Source: Streptomyces sp. NBC_00576
Lineage (GTDB): Bacteria > Actinomycetota > Actinomycetes > Streptomycetales > Streptomycetaceae
Reading direction: 5' to 3'
Length of the DNA: 64,000 bases
NCBI RefSeq assembly: GCF_036345175.1
Contig: NZ_CP107780.1
Span: forward strand, 806,001-870,000
The notes under the pieces were generated by a model that was not told where the DNA came from, searched no databases, and was given only the letters and a program-made list of their open reading frames with translations. This document shows positions 6,903 to 15,350 of the stretch, in pieces; the stretch's first letter is position 1; every line of letters begins with the position of its first letter. Both the position numbers and the translations under genes were made by a program.

Positions 6903-9053
6903 ATGGCCGACGGACGGACCTCCGCACACGGACGGCCGGCGGGAGACGTCGGCTCGGCCTCGCTCGGGAAGCCGCTGCTGTCGCTGGCCCTCGCCGGGAT
7001 GATGGAGGAGGTCCGGGCCCTCGCGGGCGGGGTGTATCTGCTGGAGCCCGGCGGATCGGTGCTGGAGATGGCCGTCATGGCGGGACTGCCCCGGGCGTTC
7101 GCGGCGCCCTGGCAGCGCGTCGGGCTCGGCTCGCCGGTTCCCGTCGCCGAGGCGGCTCGCGAGCGGCGGTTCGTGTGGGTGGGCGGCGAGGAGGACATGG
7201 CCCGGCGGTATCCGCGGGTCGCCGTCGTGCTGCCCTACCCCTTCGCGCTGGCCGCCGTACCGGTGGCGACCGCCTCGACGGTTTACGGGTCCGTCTTCGT
7301 GACCTGGCCCGGTTCACATCCTCCGGAGCTGTCGGACCGGGAGCGGGAGCAGCTCGGCGCGGCCTGCGACCGGCTGGCGCTGCGCCTGGAGCAGGCCGCC
7401 GCCGAGCACCGTCCGCTGCTGCCCGAGACGGATCTGCTGGCCATCTCGCCCGAGGCGCCGACGGCCGACACCCTCGGTACGGTCGAGGCGGCGCGGATGG
7501 TGTCGCGGCTGCCGTACGGGCTGTGCTCCCTCGACCTGCACGGACGGGTCGGCTTCGTCAACGCGGCAGCCGCGGAGTTGCTGGGGGTCCCCGAGGGCGC
7601 GCTGCTGGGCACCCAGCTGTGGGAATCGGTGCCCTGGCTCAACGATCCTGTGTACGAGGACCGCTATCGCGCCGCGCTGTTCAGCCTGCAGGTCACCTCG
7701 TTCGTGGCCCTGCGCCCGCCCGGCGACTGGCTGTCGTTCCGTCTGTATCCGAGCGCGACCGGGCTGAGCGTCCGGATCACCCGCGCGCGGGGGGTGACCG
7801 ACCGGGACCGTGGGGGGCGCAAACCGGGCGGCCCCTCCAGCCTGGTCACGATCTCTCAGGTGCTCTCCCTGGCGGGGGCGCTCACCGAGGCGGCGAGCGT
7901 CCAGGACGTCATCCAGCTGACCGCGGACGAGATCATGCCGGCGGCCGGCTGTCAGACGCTGGTGCTGCTGGGCTCGCAGAGCGGGCGGATGCGGGTGGTG
8001 GGGCATCGCGGGTACGCCGACCCGGAGCTCGTGGAGCGGTTCGACGGGTTGCCTCGGACCGCGCCGACCCCGGGAAATCAGGTCCTCAGCACCGGTGTGC
8101 CCGCTTTCTTCGAGTCCCGGGGGGAGGTGGAGCGGGCGTATCCGGCGGTGCGGGAGATGTCCGGTCCGACGGCGGCCTGGGCGTTTCTCCCGCTGATCGC
8201 GTCCGGACGTCCGGTGGGCACCTGTGTGCTGGGGTACGCCGAACAGCACGCGTTCCCCGCCGACGAGCGCGCCGTCCTGACCAGCCTCGGCGGATTGATC
8301 GCCCAGGCTCTGGAGCGGGCCATGCTGTACGACGCCAAGCACCAGGTCGCGCATGGCCTCCAGGCCGCCCTGCTGCCGAGTTCCCTTCCGTCGCTGCCCG
8401 GCTTCGAGGCCGCCGCGCGCTATCTGCCCGCCACCCAGGGCATGGACATCGGCGGCGACTTCTACGACCTGGTGTGCTCGCACGGGCGGGCCTCGGCGGT
8501 GATCGGGGACGTCCAGGGGCACAACGTGACGGCGGCCGGCCTGATGGGCCAGATCCGTACGGCCGTACGGGCGTACACGACTGTCGGTCAGGCGCCGGAG
8601 GAGGTGATGAGCAGCACCAACCGGCTGCTGATCGACCTCGGTACCGAGCTGTTCGCGAGCTGTCTGTATCTGCGGCTCGATCCGGGCACCGGCAGGGCCG
8701 TGATGGCCCGTGCGGGGCATCCGCAGCCACTGCTGAGAGACCCGGACGGGCAGGTGCGGGTGCTCGACCTGGCCGGGGGTCCCCTGCTGGGGATCGACGC
8801 CTCGGCCACGTATCCGGCGACCGAGGTCGAGCTGTTGCCTGGCTGTGTCCTCGCCCTGTACACCGACGGGCTGATCGAGTCCCCGGGCGTCGACATCGAC
8901 GAGACGCTGGCCGCCCTGGGCCGGCGGCTCGCGGATACCGGGGACCAGCCGCTGGACGAACTGGCGGACGGGCTGGTCGAGTTCGGCGCGGGGGTGACGG
9001 ACCGGGTGGACGACATCGCGCTGCTACTGCTGAGGGCGCGGGTGGAGAACTGA
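6903..9053 (+). CDS. GAF-PAS-GAF SpoIIE-type PP2C phosphatase
   Basis: 716-residue soluble sensor phosphatase, probably acting on a phosphorylated STAS anti-anti-sigma factor. Domain order: GAF-like (about 20-180), PAS (about 200-300), second GAF (about 320-470), PP2C/SpoIIE catalytic domain (about 480-715). Metal-site motifs are GGDFYD, GDVQGHN (the usual GDVxGHG with Asn last), YTDGLIE and DDIALLLLR. The ATG at 6903 is chosen because AGGAGG sits eight bases upstream; the GTG at 6894 overlaps that site. It is divergent from ramR, so a developmental role is possible, but no partner is encoded next to it. Confidence 0.88.
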   Translation: MADGRTSAHGRPAGDVGSASLGKPLLSLALAGMMEEVRALAGGVYLLEPGGSVLEMAVMAGLPRAFAAPWQRVGLGSPVPVAEAARERRFVWVGGEEDMARRYPRVAVVLPYPFALAAVPVATASTVYGSVFVTWPGSHPPELSDREREQLGAACDRLALRLEQAAAEHRPLLPETDLLAISPEAPTADTLGTVEAARMVSRLPYGLCSLDLHGRVGFVNAAAAELLGVPEGALLGTQLWESVPWLNDPVYEDRYRAALFSLQVTSFVALRPPGDWLSFRLYPSATGLSVRITRARGVTDRDRGGRKPGGPSSLVTISQVLSLAGALTEAASVQDVIQLTADEIMPAAGCQTLVLLGSQSGRMRVVGHRGYADPELVERFDGLPRTAPTPGNQVLSTGVPAFFESRGEVERAYPAVREMSGPTAAWAFLPLIASGRPVGTCVLGYAEQHAFPADERAVLTSLGGLIAQALERAMLYDAKHQVAHGLQAALLPSSLPSLPGFEAAARYLPATQGMDIGGDFYDLVCSHGRASAVIGDVQGHNVTAAGLMGQIRTAVRAYTTVGQAPEEVMSSTNRLLIDLGTELFASCLYLRLDPGTGRAVMARAGHPQPLLRDPDGQVRVLDLAGGPLLGIDASATYPATEVELLPGCVLALYTDGLIESPGVDIDETLAALGRRLADTGDQPLDELADGLVEFGAGVTDRVDDIALLLLRARVEN

Positions 9054-9273
9054 CGGCCGCCGGACCGGCGGGAGCCGGTGCCGGCTGCCCAGGCCCCTCC
9101 GACGGATCGAGCCGAATGGTCGGGGGCGGTGGCCCGGAAGGCGCTCCCGGCCACTGACGCAGCGCCCGCCGTCGAATCCAACCGGCCACGCGGAACCCAG
9201 CACGCCCACATACGCTGACGGGCCGCCCCGCGGCTCTCCGGCCGGCTCCGCCGGACAGTCACGCGCACGCAGA

Positions 9274-9307
9274 ACGGTCCGGCCCTCCCGCCGGAGGGCC
9301 GGACCGT
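9274..9307. terminator. Strong bidirectional stem-loop
   Basis: Perfect 15-bp stem (9274-9288 with 9293-9307) with a CGCC loop, located between the convergent phosphatase gene and protease gene. It probably terminates both. Confidence 0.75.
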
Positions 9308-9349
9308 GTCAGTGGCGGCCGGAACTACTGGTGTTACTGATGTGGCCGG

Positions 9350-10864
9350 TCAGTGGTTCTGGTTGTTCTCCAGGCCGGTGCCGTCGTCCGCGCCGTTGCC
9401 GGTCTGGTCGTCGACCCCGCCGAGCTCGTCGCCGCCGACCTCTTCACCGAGTCCGGCCTCTCCACCAGCACCGGCTTCCTGGCCCGCGCCCGCCTCTTCA
9501 CCAGCACCGGCTCCCTGGCCCGCGCCGGCGTCCTGGCCCGCGCCCGCCTCTTCACCGGCACCGGCCTCTTCACCAGCGCCGGCTCCCTGGCCCGCACCGG
9601 CCTCTTCACCAGCGCCGGCTCCCTGGCCCGCACCGGCCTCTTCACCAGCGCCGGCTTCCTGGCCCGCGCCCGCCTCTTCACCAGCACCGGCTTCCTCGCC
9701 TGCACCGGCCTCCTCACCGGCACCAGCGCCGGCGCCGGCGCCCGCGTCGCCCGCACCGAGGGTCGCGCCGACGGCCGCCAGGGCCGTGGTGACCGGCTGG
9801 AAGAAGGTCTCGCCGCCGACCGTGCAGTCGCCGCTGCCGCCCGAGGTCAGGCCGATCGCACCGCCGTCCTGGGTGAACAGCGAGCCGCCGCTGTCGCCGG
9901 GCTCCGCGCAGACGTTGGTCTGGATGAGACCGGTGACCGTGCCCTCGGGGTAGTTCACCGTGGCGTCGAGGCCGGTGACCTCACCGTCGTTGAGGCCCGT
10001 CGTGGAGCCCATGCGGAAGACCTGCTGGCCGACCGCGGCCTCGGCGGCCTGGAGGATGTCCACGGTCTGGCCGTTGCCGACGTCGACGGTGCTGGCGGCC
10101 ACGGTCGCCGGGTCGTTGTACTTCACGAGTGCGAAGTCACCGTCGCCCGGGAACGTCGCCGCCTCGACCGTGGCGATGGGTTCGCCGTTCTCCGCGTCCG
10201 ACCACTCGGCCGCGGCGACACCGCAGTGACCGGCGGTCAGGAAGCCGGGCGTGCCGTCCCCGGTCACCACGTTGAAGCCGAGCGAGCAGCGGGCGCCGCC
10301 GCCGAAGATGGCGTCGCCGCCCTCCACGAACGTCTTGAAGGTGCCCTGGGTCTTCTTGATGGTCGCCATGCCCGAGCCGAGGCTCTTTACGGTCGACTCG
10401 ATCGTGTTCCAGTTGGCGCCCGTGACCGTGCTGTCGGCGGTGACCTGAATCTTGTTGGTCCGGGGGTCGAGGGCCCACGCGGTGCCCGGGATCGTCGCCT
10501 GGGCCTTCAGCGTCTGCGCGCCGGCCTTCAGCTCGGCGATGCTGTTGTCGACCTCGCGAACAGCGGCACCGGCCTTCTTGGCCTGGACGATGACGTTGTT
10601 GTTGTCGCCGTCGACGACGTTGATGATCAGCTGCTGCTTGTCGGCGTCGTAGTAGGAGCCCGCGAAGGCGTCCCCGAGCAACTGCTGCAGCTGCGAGGCG
10701 AGATCCGAGGCATCCGTCGCCTTCAGGGTCTTCGGAGCCGCGCCGCCCGCAGCGTCGGTCTGGGACGCCATGGCGTTGGGCAGCAGCAGTGCCGCCGCCC
10801 CGATCGCCGCGACACTGCCGACCGCTATCGCGGCCTTACGCTTCGGAACTCGCTTGTGACTCAA
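9350..10864 (-). CDS. Secreted streptogrisin-like serine protease with hexapeptide-repeat tail
   Basis: 504-residue preproprotease of family S1 (streptogrisin/alpha-lytic type). Signal peptide at about 1-34 (KRVPKRK then a hydrophobic run, cleaved near MASQ), a pro-domain to about 165, then the mature domain starting near GGDAIFGGGARCSLGF. The triad is visible: His in TAGHC, Asp in DGDFALV, Ser in EPGDSGGS. After about residue 365 comes a tail of tandem hexapeptides of type (E/Q)(E/G/D)AGAG and an acidic end rich in Asp/Gly/Asn. The start is TTG at 10864 with AGGAGG about ten bases upstream. Extracellular proteolysis is expected; the tail may be a linker or a wall-interaction segment. The SSI-like inhibitor at 20990 could target such enzymes. 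Confidence 0.9.
   Translation of the reverse strand: MSHKRVPKRKAAIAVGSVAAIGAAALLLPNAMASQTDAAGGAAPKTLKATDASDLASQLQQLLGDAFAGSYYDADKQQLIINVVDGDNNNVIVQAKKAGAAVREVDNSIAELKAGAQTLKAQATIPGTAWALDPRTNKIQVTADSTVTGANWNTIESTVKSLGSGMATIKKTQGTFKTFVEGGDAIFGGGARCSLGFNVVTGDGTPGFLTAGHCGVAAAEWSDAENGEPIATVEAATFPGDGDFALVKYNDPATVAASTVDVGNGQTVDILQAAEAAVGQQVFRMGSTTGLNDGEVTGLDATVNYPEGTVTGLIQTNVCAEPGDSGGSLFTQDGGAIGLTSGGSGDCTVGGETFFQPVTTALAAVGATLGAGDAGAGAGAGAGEEAGAGEEAGAGEEAGAGQEAGAGEEAGAGQGAGAGEEAGAGQGAGAGEEAGAGEEAGAGQDAGAGQGAGAGEEAGAGQEAGAGGEAGLGEEVGGDELGGVDDQTGNGADDGTGLENNQNH
9464..9715 (-). repeat. In-frame 18-bp tandem repeat in the protease gene
   Basis: About 14 tandem 18-base units encode hexapeptides of the form EEAGAG, QGAGAG, QEAGAG or QDAGAG. 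Units differ mainly at the first two codons, so the array should be prone to slippage and to copy-number differences between strains. Confidence 0.85.
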
Positions 10865-11053
10865 CTTCTTGACCTCCTGCGGGGCGGGGCCTTAGCCGCC
10901 GATCGTTCATCAGCGACCGAGTGGGGCGCCTGGATGGCTGTAGGTACGGACAGGTTGCTTGGGGCGTTCAAATTATTTGCCAACTCCCTTTGCGAAACAG
11001 CGAATCGGCCATTGCCAGGGCCTGACCGACGACCGCCGGGAACAATCACCCAT

Positions 11054-11467
11054 ATGACGATGACGCCCGCCGAAGCAGACAAGATCCTTTCCGCCAACTT
11101 CGCCCCCTGGGTGCTCGATCTCGGCCTGTCCGTCGAGGAACTGGGCGAGCATCGCGCGCTGCTGCGAATGCCCTGGTCGACGCGGTTGGCACGGGAGGGC
11201 GGAGCGCTGTCGGGGCAGGCACTGATGGCGGCCGCGGACACCTCGACCGTGATCGCGGTGTCGGCGGCACGCGGGGCCTTCATCCCCATGACGACGGTCC
11301 AGCAGTCCACGACATTTCAGCGCGCGGTGACCGGATCTGATGTCCTGATCGAGGCGGTGCTCACCAAGCTCGGCCGCCGGACGGCCTTCGCCGACATCAC
11401 GCTGACCGACGCGGGATCCGGTGAACTCGCGGCCCGCGCAAGCACGGTGTACGCCCTCCTGGGCTGA
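11054..11467 (+). CDS. Hotdog-fold thioesterase (PaaI-like)
   Basis: 137-residue hotdog-fold protein of the PaaI/acyl-CoA thioesterase type. The segment EGGALSGQALMAAADTSTVIA matches the conserved hotdog helix with its catalytic acidic residue, and VQQSTTFQRAVTG is the following strand. ATG start at 11054; a second in-frame ATG lies at 11060. It is divergent from the protease gene with 189 bases between. Substrate unknown. Confidence 0.8.
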   Translation: MTMTPAEADKILSANFAPWVLDLGLSVEELGEHRALLRMPWSTRLAREGGALSGQALMAAADTSTVIAVSAARGAFIPMTTVQQSTTFQRAVTGSDVLIEAVLTKLGRRTAFADITLTDAGSGELAARASTVYALLG

Positions 11468-11971
11468 CTCCGGGCCCGGAACGGCGCAGAAAGGCACCTT
11501 CCGTAATCGCCTCATGGCGCTGCGTCGGTCAAACCGATGCGAATCCCGGCTTCAGTGAATCTGCACATCGAATACGCAGTCAGGTCACCGCATACGACGG
11601 TTCCGCACATCTGCTCGTTACACGCCACGCCTTTGGTGGCGGACTGTCCGATTCCGCCGCACACCCATGGGTGCCGCGCGCACCCGACCGCAAGAGCCGG
11701 GGTGCACCGAAGCCGTGCGGCATGTGAAGAAGTCGCCACCAAGGCGTGCGCACACCCTCACGCTGTGGGGCCGGTGGGTCTCAAATGCCCTGGTGAGGCG
11801 GTTGGTTGATTGGAAGCGCGCTGCACGGGCGTGCTTTGATCCATCGCATCGCAGGGGCCGCTGAGGTTTTCAGAAACGAGCCTGAGCAGCCCCGCGGTCG
11901 CGGCCGTCATCTGTCCCCCAGAGGGGGCCGCTCCCCCCTTGTGAAATCCCCATATGAAGGTTGGTTCCATC
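11468..11971. promoter_or_regulatory. Long leader region upstream of the double-glycine peptide gene
   Basis: About 500 bases of lower GC-skew, non-coding-looking sequence. It holds a small stem CGCCAC (11623-11628)/GTGGCG (11636-11641) and a CCCCC/GGGGG hairpin at 11915-11927 just upstream of the peptide gene. Short frames on both strands here (11512-11742 minus, 11537-11809 plus) have atypical codon third positions and no ribosome sites. It probably carries the promoter and a structured 5' leader for the peptide operon. Confidence 0.4.
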
Positions 11972-12190
11972 ATGAACTCCACCCCCCAGGTTGAGACCGC
12001 CGAGCTGTCGGACGCCGCTCTCGACGCCGTCTCCGGCGGTCTCTCCCTGAACGCCGTCGGCACCGCCACGAACCTGGTGGACAGCGTTGCCCCCGGCGCG
12101 CTCCCGCTGGTCGGCTCCCTCACCGGCACGCTCGAGGGCCTCACCGGCCTGCACACCGGTGCGGTCACCGGCCTGGTCTCCGGTCTCTGA
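11972..12190 (+). CDS. Double-glycine-leader secreted peptide precursor (cysteine-free core)
   Basis: 72-residue precursor. Leader residues 1-23 start MNSTPQVETAE and end LDAVSGG, the classic GG cleavage motif for C39 peptidase-transporters. The 49-residue core is rich in Gly, Leu, Thr, Val and Ser, has no Cys, Lys or Arg, and carries a slight negative charge. It therefore cannot form lanthionines or disulfides and is unlike cationic bacteriocins. ATG at 11972 has AAGG 11 bases upstream; the ATG at 11954 adds MKVGSI and has no ribosome site. The NHLM export genes follow directly. Databases may label such peptides type A2 lantipeptides, but no LanM or other modifying enzyme is nearby. Function unknown. 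Confidence 0.82.
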   Translation: MNSTPQVETAELSDAALDAVSGGLSLNAVGTATNLVDSVAPGALPLVGSLTGTLEGLTGLHTGAVTGLVSGL

Positions 12191-12208
12191 TCGACGCCTG
12201 GCGCCGCT

Positions 12209-12240
12209 GAGTCCCGGAACCGTTCCCGGTTCCGGGACTC
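12209..12240 (+). terminator. Stem-loop between precursor and export genes
   Basis: Perfect 13-bp stem GAGTCCCGGAACC (12209-12221) / GGTTCCGGGACTC (12228-12240), loop GTTCCC. It probably causes partial termination, so the precursor is made in excess over its transporter. Confidence 0.75.
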
Positions 12241-12323
12241 TCGGGTGTCACAAACCCGCCGGCTTTCTCAGGCAGGTCCTTCCACAGGTCTTCTTGATCT
12301 TCTTACGCAGGTGAGGAAAGCCC

Positions 12324-13130
12324 GTGCAGTTCCGCCAACAGGCCCTCGCCAAGCTCCAGTCGGCCGAAGAGCTGGACCTTCCGGTGCGTTTCGCACGCCC
12401 CCAGGGCTGGCTGGTCCTCTCCGTCACGGTCGTCGTGATGGCCGCCGCGTCCGTGTGGGCGGTCACGGGGTCCGTCTCCTCCACGGTCAGTGCGCCCGCC
12501 GTCCTCACGCACGGGGAGGGCAGTTACGTCCTGCAGAGTCCCGTCTCCGGCCAGATCACCGCGGTCCTCGCCGAGGAGGGCGCCCGGCTGCCCGCCAACT
12601 CCCCTGTGCTGAAGGTCCGTACGGCCTCCGGCGAGTCGGTCGTCCGCTCGGTCGCCGCGGGCCGGCTCAGCGCGCTCGCCGCCACGATCGGCCAGATCAT
12701 CGGTACGGGCACGAACATCGCGGCCATCGAGAAGGTCGCCCGCGCGAGCGACCCGCTGTACGCGACGGTGTACGTCCCGGCCGAGAGCGCCGCCACGATT
12801 CCCGCGAACGCGGCCGTCGACCTGAGCGTCCAGACCGCGCCCACCCAGCAGTACGGGGTGCTGCGCGGCCATGTGAAGTCGGTGGACCGGGCCGCCCAGA
12901 CGCAACAGCAGATCGGCGCGTTCCTCGGGGACAGCCAGCTGGGCGAGCAGTTCACGAAGCAGGGCCGGCCGGTCGCCGTCCTGGTGAAGCTGGACAAGTC
13001 GTCGGCGACGAAGAGCGGTTACAAGTGGTCGTCGGCCGAGGGGCCGCCGTTCGCGCTCACCTCCATGACCCTGGCGTCGGGTTCGATCCGGCTGGCCGAC
13101 CAGCGTCCCGTCGATTGGCTGCTGCCGTGA
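12324..13130 (+). CDS. NHLM-type HlyD-like secretion adaptor
   Basis: 268-residue membrane-anchored adaptor like those in NHLM bacteriocin export systems. One membrane helix at about residues 32-55 (WLVLSVTVVVMAAASVWAV), then a biotinyl-lipoyl-like beta region (EGSYVLQSPVSGQITAV, EEGARLPANSPVLKV) and a C-terminal HlyD-type domain. GTG start at 12324 after GAGGAAA. The stop overlaps the next start as GTGA. Expected to join the two ABC proteins in carrying the peptide out. It lacks the long coiled coil of Gram-negative HlyD. Confidence 0.85.
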   Translation: MQFRQQALAKLQSAEELDLPVRFARPQGWLVLSVTVVVMAAASVWAVTGSVSSTVSAPAVLTHGEGSYVLQSPVSGQITAVLAEEGARLPANSPVLKVRTASGESVVRSVAAGRLSALAATIGQIIGTGTNIAAIEKVARASDPLYATVYVPAESAATIPANAAVDLSVQTAPTQQYGVLRGHVKSVDRAAQTQQQIGAFLGDSQLGEQFTKQGRPVAVLVKLDKSSATKSGYKWSSAEGPPFALTSMTLASGSIRLADQRPVDWLLP

Positions 13131-15349
13131 GTGCCGCACAGAACTCCCGGGCCAAGCGCCGCTCGGCCCCGCCCCGGCGCACGGTCCCCAAGAGCAGCGG
13201 CAGGTCCGTGCGCACGCCGACCGTTCTCCAGATGGAGGCCGTGGAATGCGGCGCGGCCTCGCTCGCCATGGTCCTCGGGCACTACGGGCGGCACATCCCC
13301 CTCGAAGAGCTGCGGATCGCCTGCGGTGTGTCGCGGGACGGCTCGCGCGCCAGCAACCTCCTGAAGGCGGCCCGGAGTTACGGTCTGACGGCCAAGGGCA
13401 TGCAGATGGACACGGCGGCACTCGCCGAGGTGAACGCGCCCGCGATCCTGTTCTGGGAGTTCAACCACTACGTCGTCCTCGACGGTATGGGGCGCCGCCT
13501 CGGCCGGCGCGGGGTGTACATCAACGACCCTGGCAAGGGCCGTCGGTTCGTGCCGATGGAGGACTTCGACTCCAGTTTCACCGGTGTCGTCCTCGTCATG
13601 GAGCCGGGCCCCGACTTCGAGCGCGGCGGGCGCAAGCCGGGCGTCCTGGGTGCCATGCCGGCCCGGCTGCGCGGTACTTCGGGCACGATGCCGGCCGCGA
13701 TCCTGGCGAGTCTGCTGCTGGTGGCGGTGGGCGCCGCGATGCCCGCACTCAGCCGCACCTACATCGACACGTTCCTGATCGGCGGCCAGACCTCGATGCT
13801 GGAGGTGCTGTTCGCGTCGATGGGTGCGTGCGTGGCACTGACCCTCGTGCTGACCTGGCTGCAACAGGCGAACCTGCTGCACGGCCGCATCATCTCCTCG
13901 ACGCTGAGCAGCGCCCGCTTCCTGCGCCATCTGCTGCGCCTGCCGGTCACCTTCTTCTCCCAGCGCAGCCCGGCCGACCTGGTCCAGCGCCTCCAGTCGA
14001 ACGACGCGGTGTCCGAGACGCTGGCCCGCGACCTCGCGGCGGCTGGCGTCGACGCGATCGTCGTCGTGCTGTACGCCGTACTCCTCTATACGTACGACCC
14101 GCAGTTGACGGCCGTCGGCATCGGTGTCGCGCTGCTCAACATCGTGGCCATGCGGGTGGTGATCCGGCTGCGGGCGACCCGTACCGCGAAACTGCGCGCG
14201 GACAACGCCCGGTTGACCAACACCGCGTATTCCGGGCTCCAGTTGATCGAGACGATGAAGGCGACCGGCGGCGAGGAGGGGTACTTCCGCAAGTGGGCCG
14301 GGCAACACGCGACCACGCTGGAGGAACAGCAGCGGCTGGGAGTGCCGAGCGCCTGGCTGGGGGTGGTCGCGCCGACGCTCGCGACGCTCAACAGCGCGCT
14401 GATCCTGTGGATCGGCGGGATGCGGGCGGTCGAGGGCCATATATCCGTGGGTCTGCTGGTGGCCTTCCAGGCCCTGGTCGTGCGGTTCACCGCACCCCTC
14501 ACCCGGCTCAACGGTGTGGCGGGCCGTATCCAGGACTTCGCGGCGGACGTGGCCCGGCTCAAGGACGTCGAGAACTTCCAGGCGGATCCGCTGTACGCCC
14601 GCCCGGGCGGCGGCGACTCGACGCGCCGGCTGCACGGCCACGTCGAGCTCCAGGACATCACCTTCGGCTACAGCCCACTCGACAAGCCGCTGCTGTCCGG
14701 CTTCGACCTGACCGTCGGTCCGGGGCAGCAGGTGGCGCTGGTCGGCGGCTCCGGCAGCGGCAAGTCGACTGTCTCCAGGCTCATTTCGGGCCTGTACGCG
14801 CCCTGGGAGGGTGTCATCCGTATCGACGGGCAGCGACTGGAGGACATTCCGCGCGGCGCGCTCGCGGCCTCGGTCTCCTTCGTCGACCAGGACGTATTCC
14901 TGTTCGAGGGCAGCGTCCGCGACAACGTGGCGCTGTGGGACCCGTCGATCCCGGACGAGTCGGTGGTGGCGGCGCTCGAGGACGCGGCGCTGTACGACGT
15001 CATCACGCGTCGGCCGGGCGGTATCCACAGCCGGGTCGAGCAGGACGGGCGGAACTTCTCCGGCGGACAGCGCCAACGCCTGGAGATCGCGCGGGCGTTG
15101 GTGCGCAACCCCAGCATTCTCGTCCTCGACGAGGTGACCAGCGCGCTGGACGCGGAGACCGAGCAGACGGTGATCGACAACCTGCGCAAGCGCGGCTGCG
15201 CCTGTGTGGTGATCGCGCACCGGCTCAGCACGGTGCGCGACAGCGACGAGATCGTCGTGCTCCAGCACGGCACGATCGTGGAACGCGGGCGGCACGACGC
15301 CCTGGTGGCGGCCGGCGGGGCGTACGCCGAGCTGGTCAGGGAGCGATGA
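13127..15349 (+). CDS. NHLM-type ABC transporter with C39 peptidase domain
   Basis: 740-residue peptidase-containing ABC transporter. The N-terminal C39 domain (about 25-165) has catalytic Cys in QMEAVECGAASLAMV, His in FNHYVVLDG and Asp in YINDPGKG, so it can cut after the GG motif of the upstream peptide. Membrane domain at about 190-460. ATPase at about 490-730: Walker A GGSGSGKST, signature FSGGQRQRLE, Walker B ILVLDEVTSALD. The GTG start at 13127 overlaps the adaptor stop by four bases, and the next gene starts two bases after its stop, so the three export genes form one coupled operon. Confidence 0.92.
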   Translation: MSAAQNSRAKRRSAPPRRTVPKSSGRSVRTPTVLQMEAVECGAASLAMVLGHYGRHIPLEELRIACGVSRDGSRASNLLKAARSYGLTAKGMQMDTAALAEVNAPAILFWEFNHYVVLDGMGRRLGRRGVYINDPGKGRRFVPMEDFDSSFTGVVLVMEPGPDFERGGRKPGVLGAMPARLRGTSGTMPAAILASLLLVAVGAAMPALSRTYIDTFLIGGQTSMLEVLFASMGACVALTLVLTWLQQANLLHGRIISSTLSSARFLRHLLRLPVTFFSQRSPADLVQRLQSNDAVSETLARDLAAAGVDAIVVVLYAVLLYTYDPQLTAVGIGVALLNIVAMRVVIRLRATRTAKLRADNARLTNTAYSGLQLIETMKATGGEEGYFRKWAGQHATTLEEQQRLGVPSAWLGVVAPTLATLNSALILWIGGMRAVEGHISVGLLVAFQALVVRFTAPLTRLNGVAGRIQDFAADVARLKDVENFQADPLYARPGGGDSTRRLHGHVELQDITFGYSPLDKPLLSGFDLTVGPGQQVALVGGSGSGKSTVSRLISGLYAPWEGVIRIDGQRLEDIPRGALAASVSFVDQDVFLFEGSVRDNVALWDPSIPDESVVAALEDAALYDVITRRPGGIHSRVEQDGRNFSGGQRQRLEIARALVRNPSILVLDEVTSALDAETEQTVIDNLRKRGCACVVIAHRLSTVRDSDEIVVLQHGTIVERGRHDALVAAGGAYAELVRER

Positions 15350-15350
15350 G

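Noticed and set aside
9464..9715. CRISPR-like array
   Set aside because: The repeat units are contiguous 18-base codon repeats inside the protease gene, with no spacers.
11512..11809. Cys/His-rich short frames on both strands upstream of the peptide gene
   Set aside because: Atypical codon third positions, no ribosome sites and mutual overlap suggest chance frames in a leader region.
11972..12190. Lantibiotic precursor
   Set aside because: The core has no Cys and no LanM, LanB/C or other modifying enzyme is nearby; only the GG leader resembles lantibiotic precursors.
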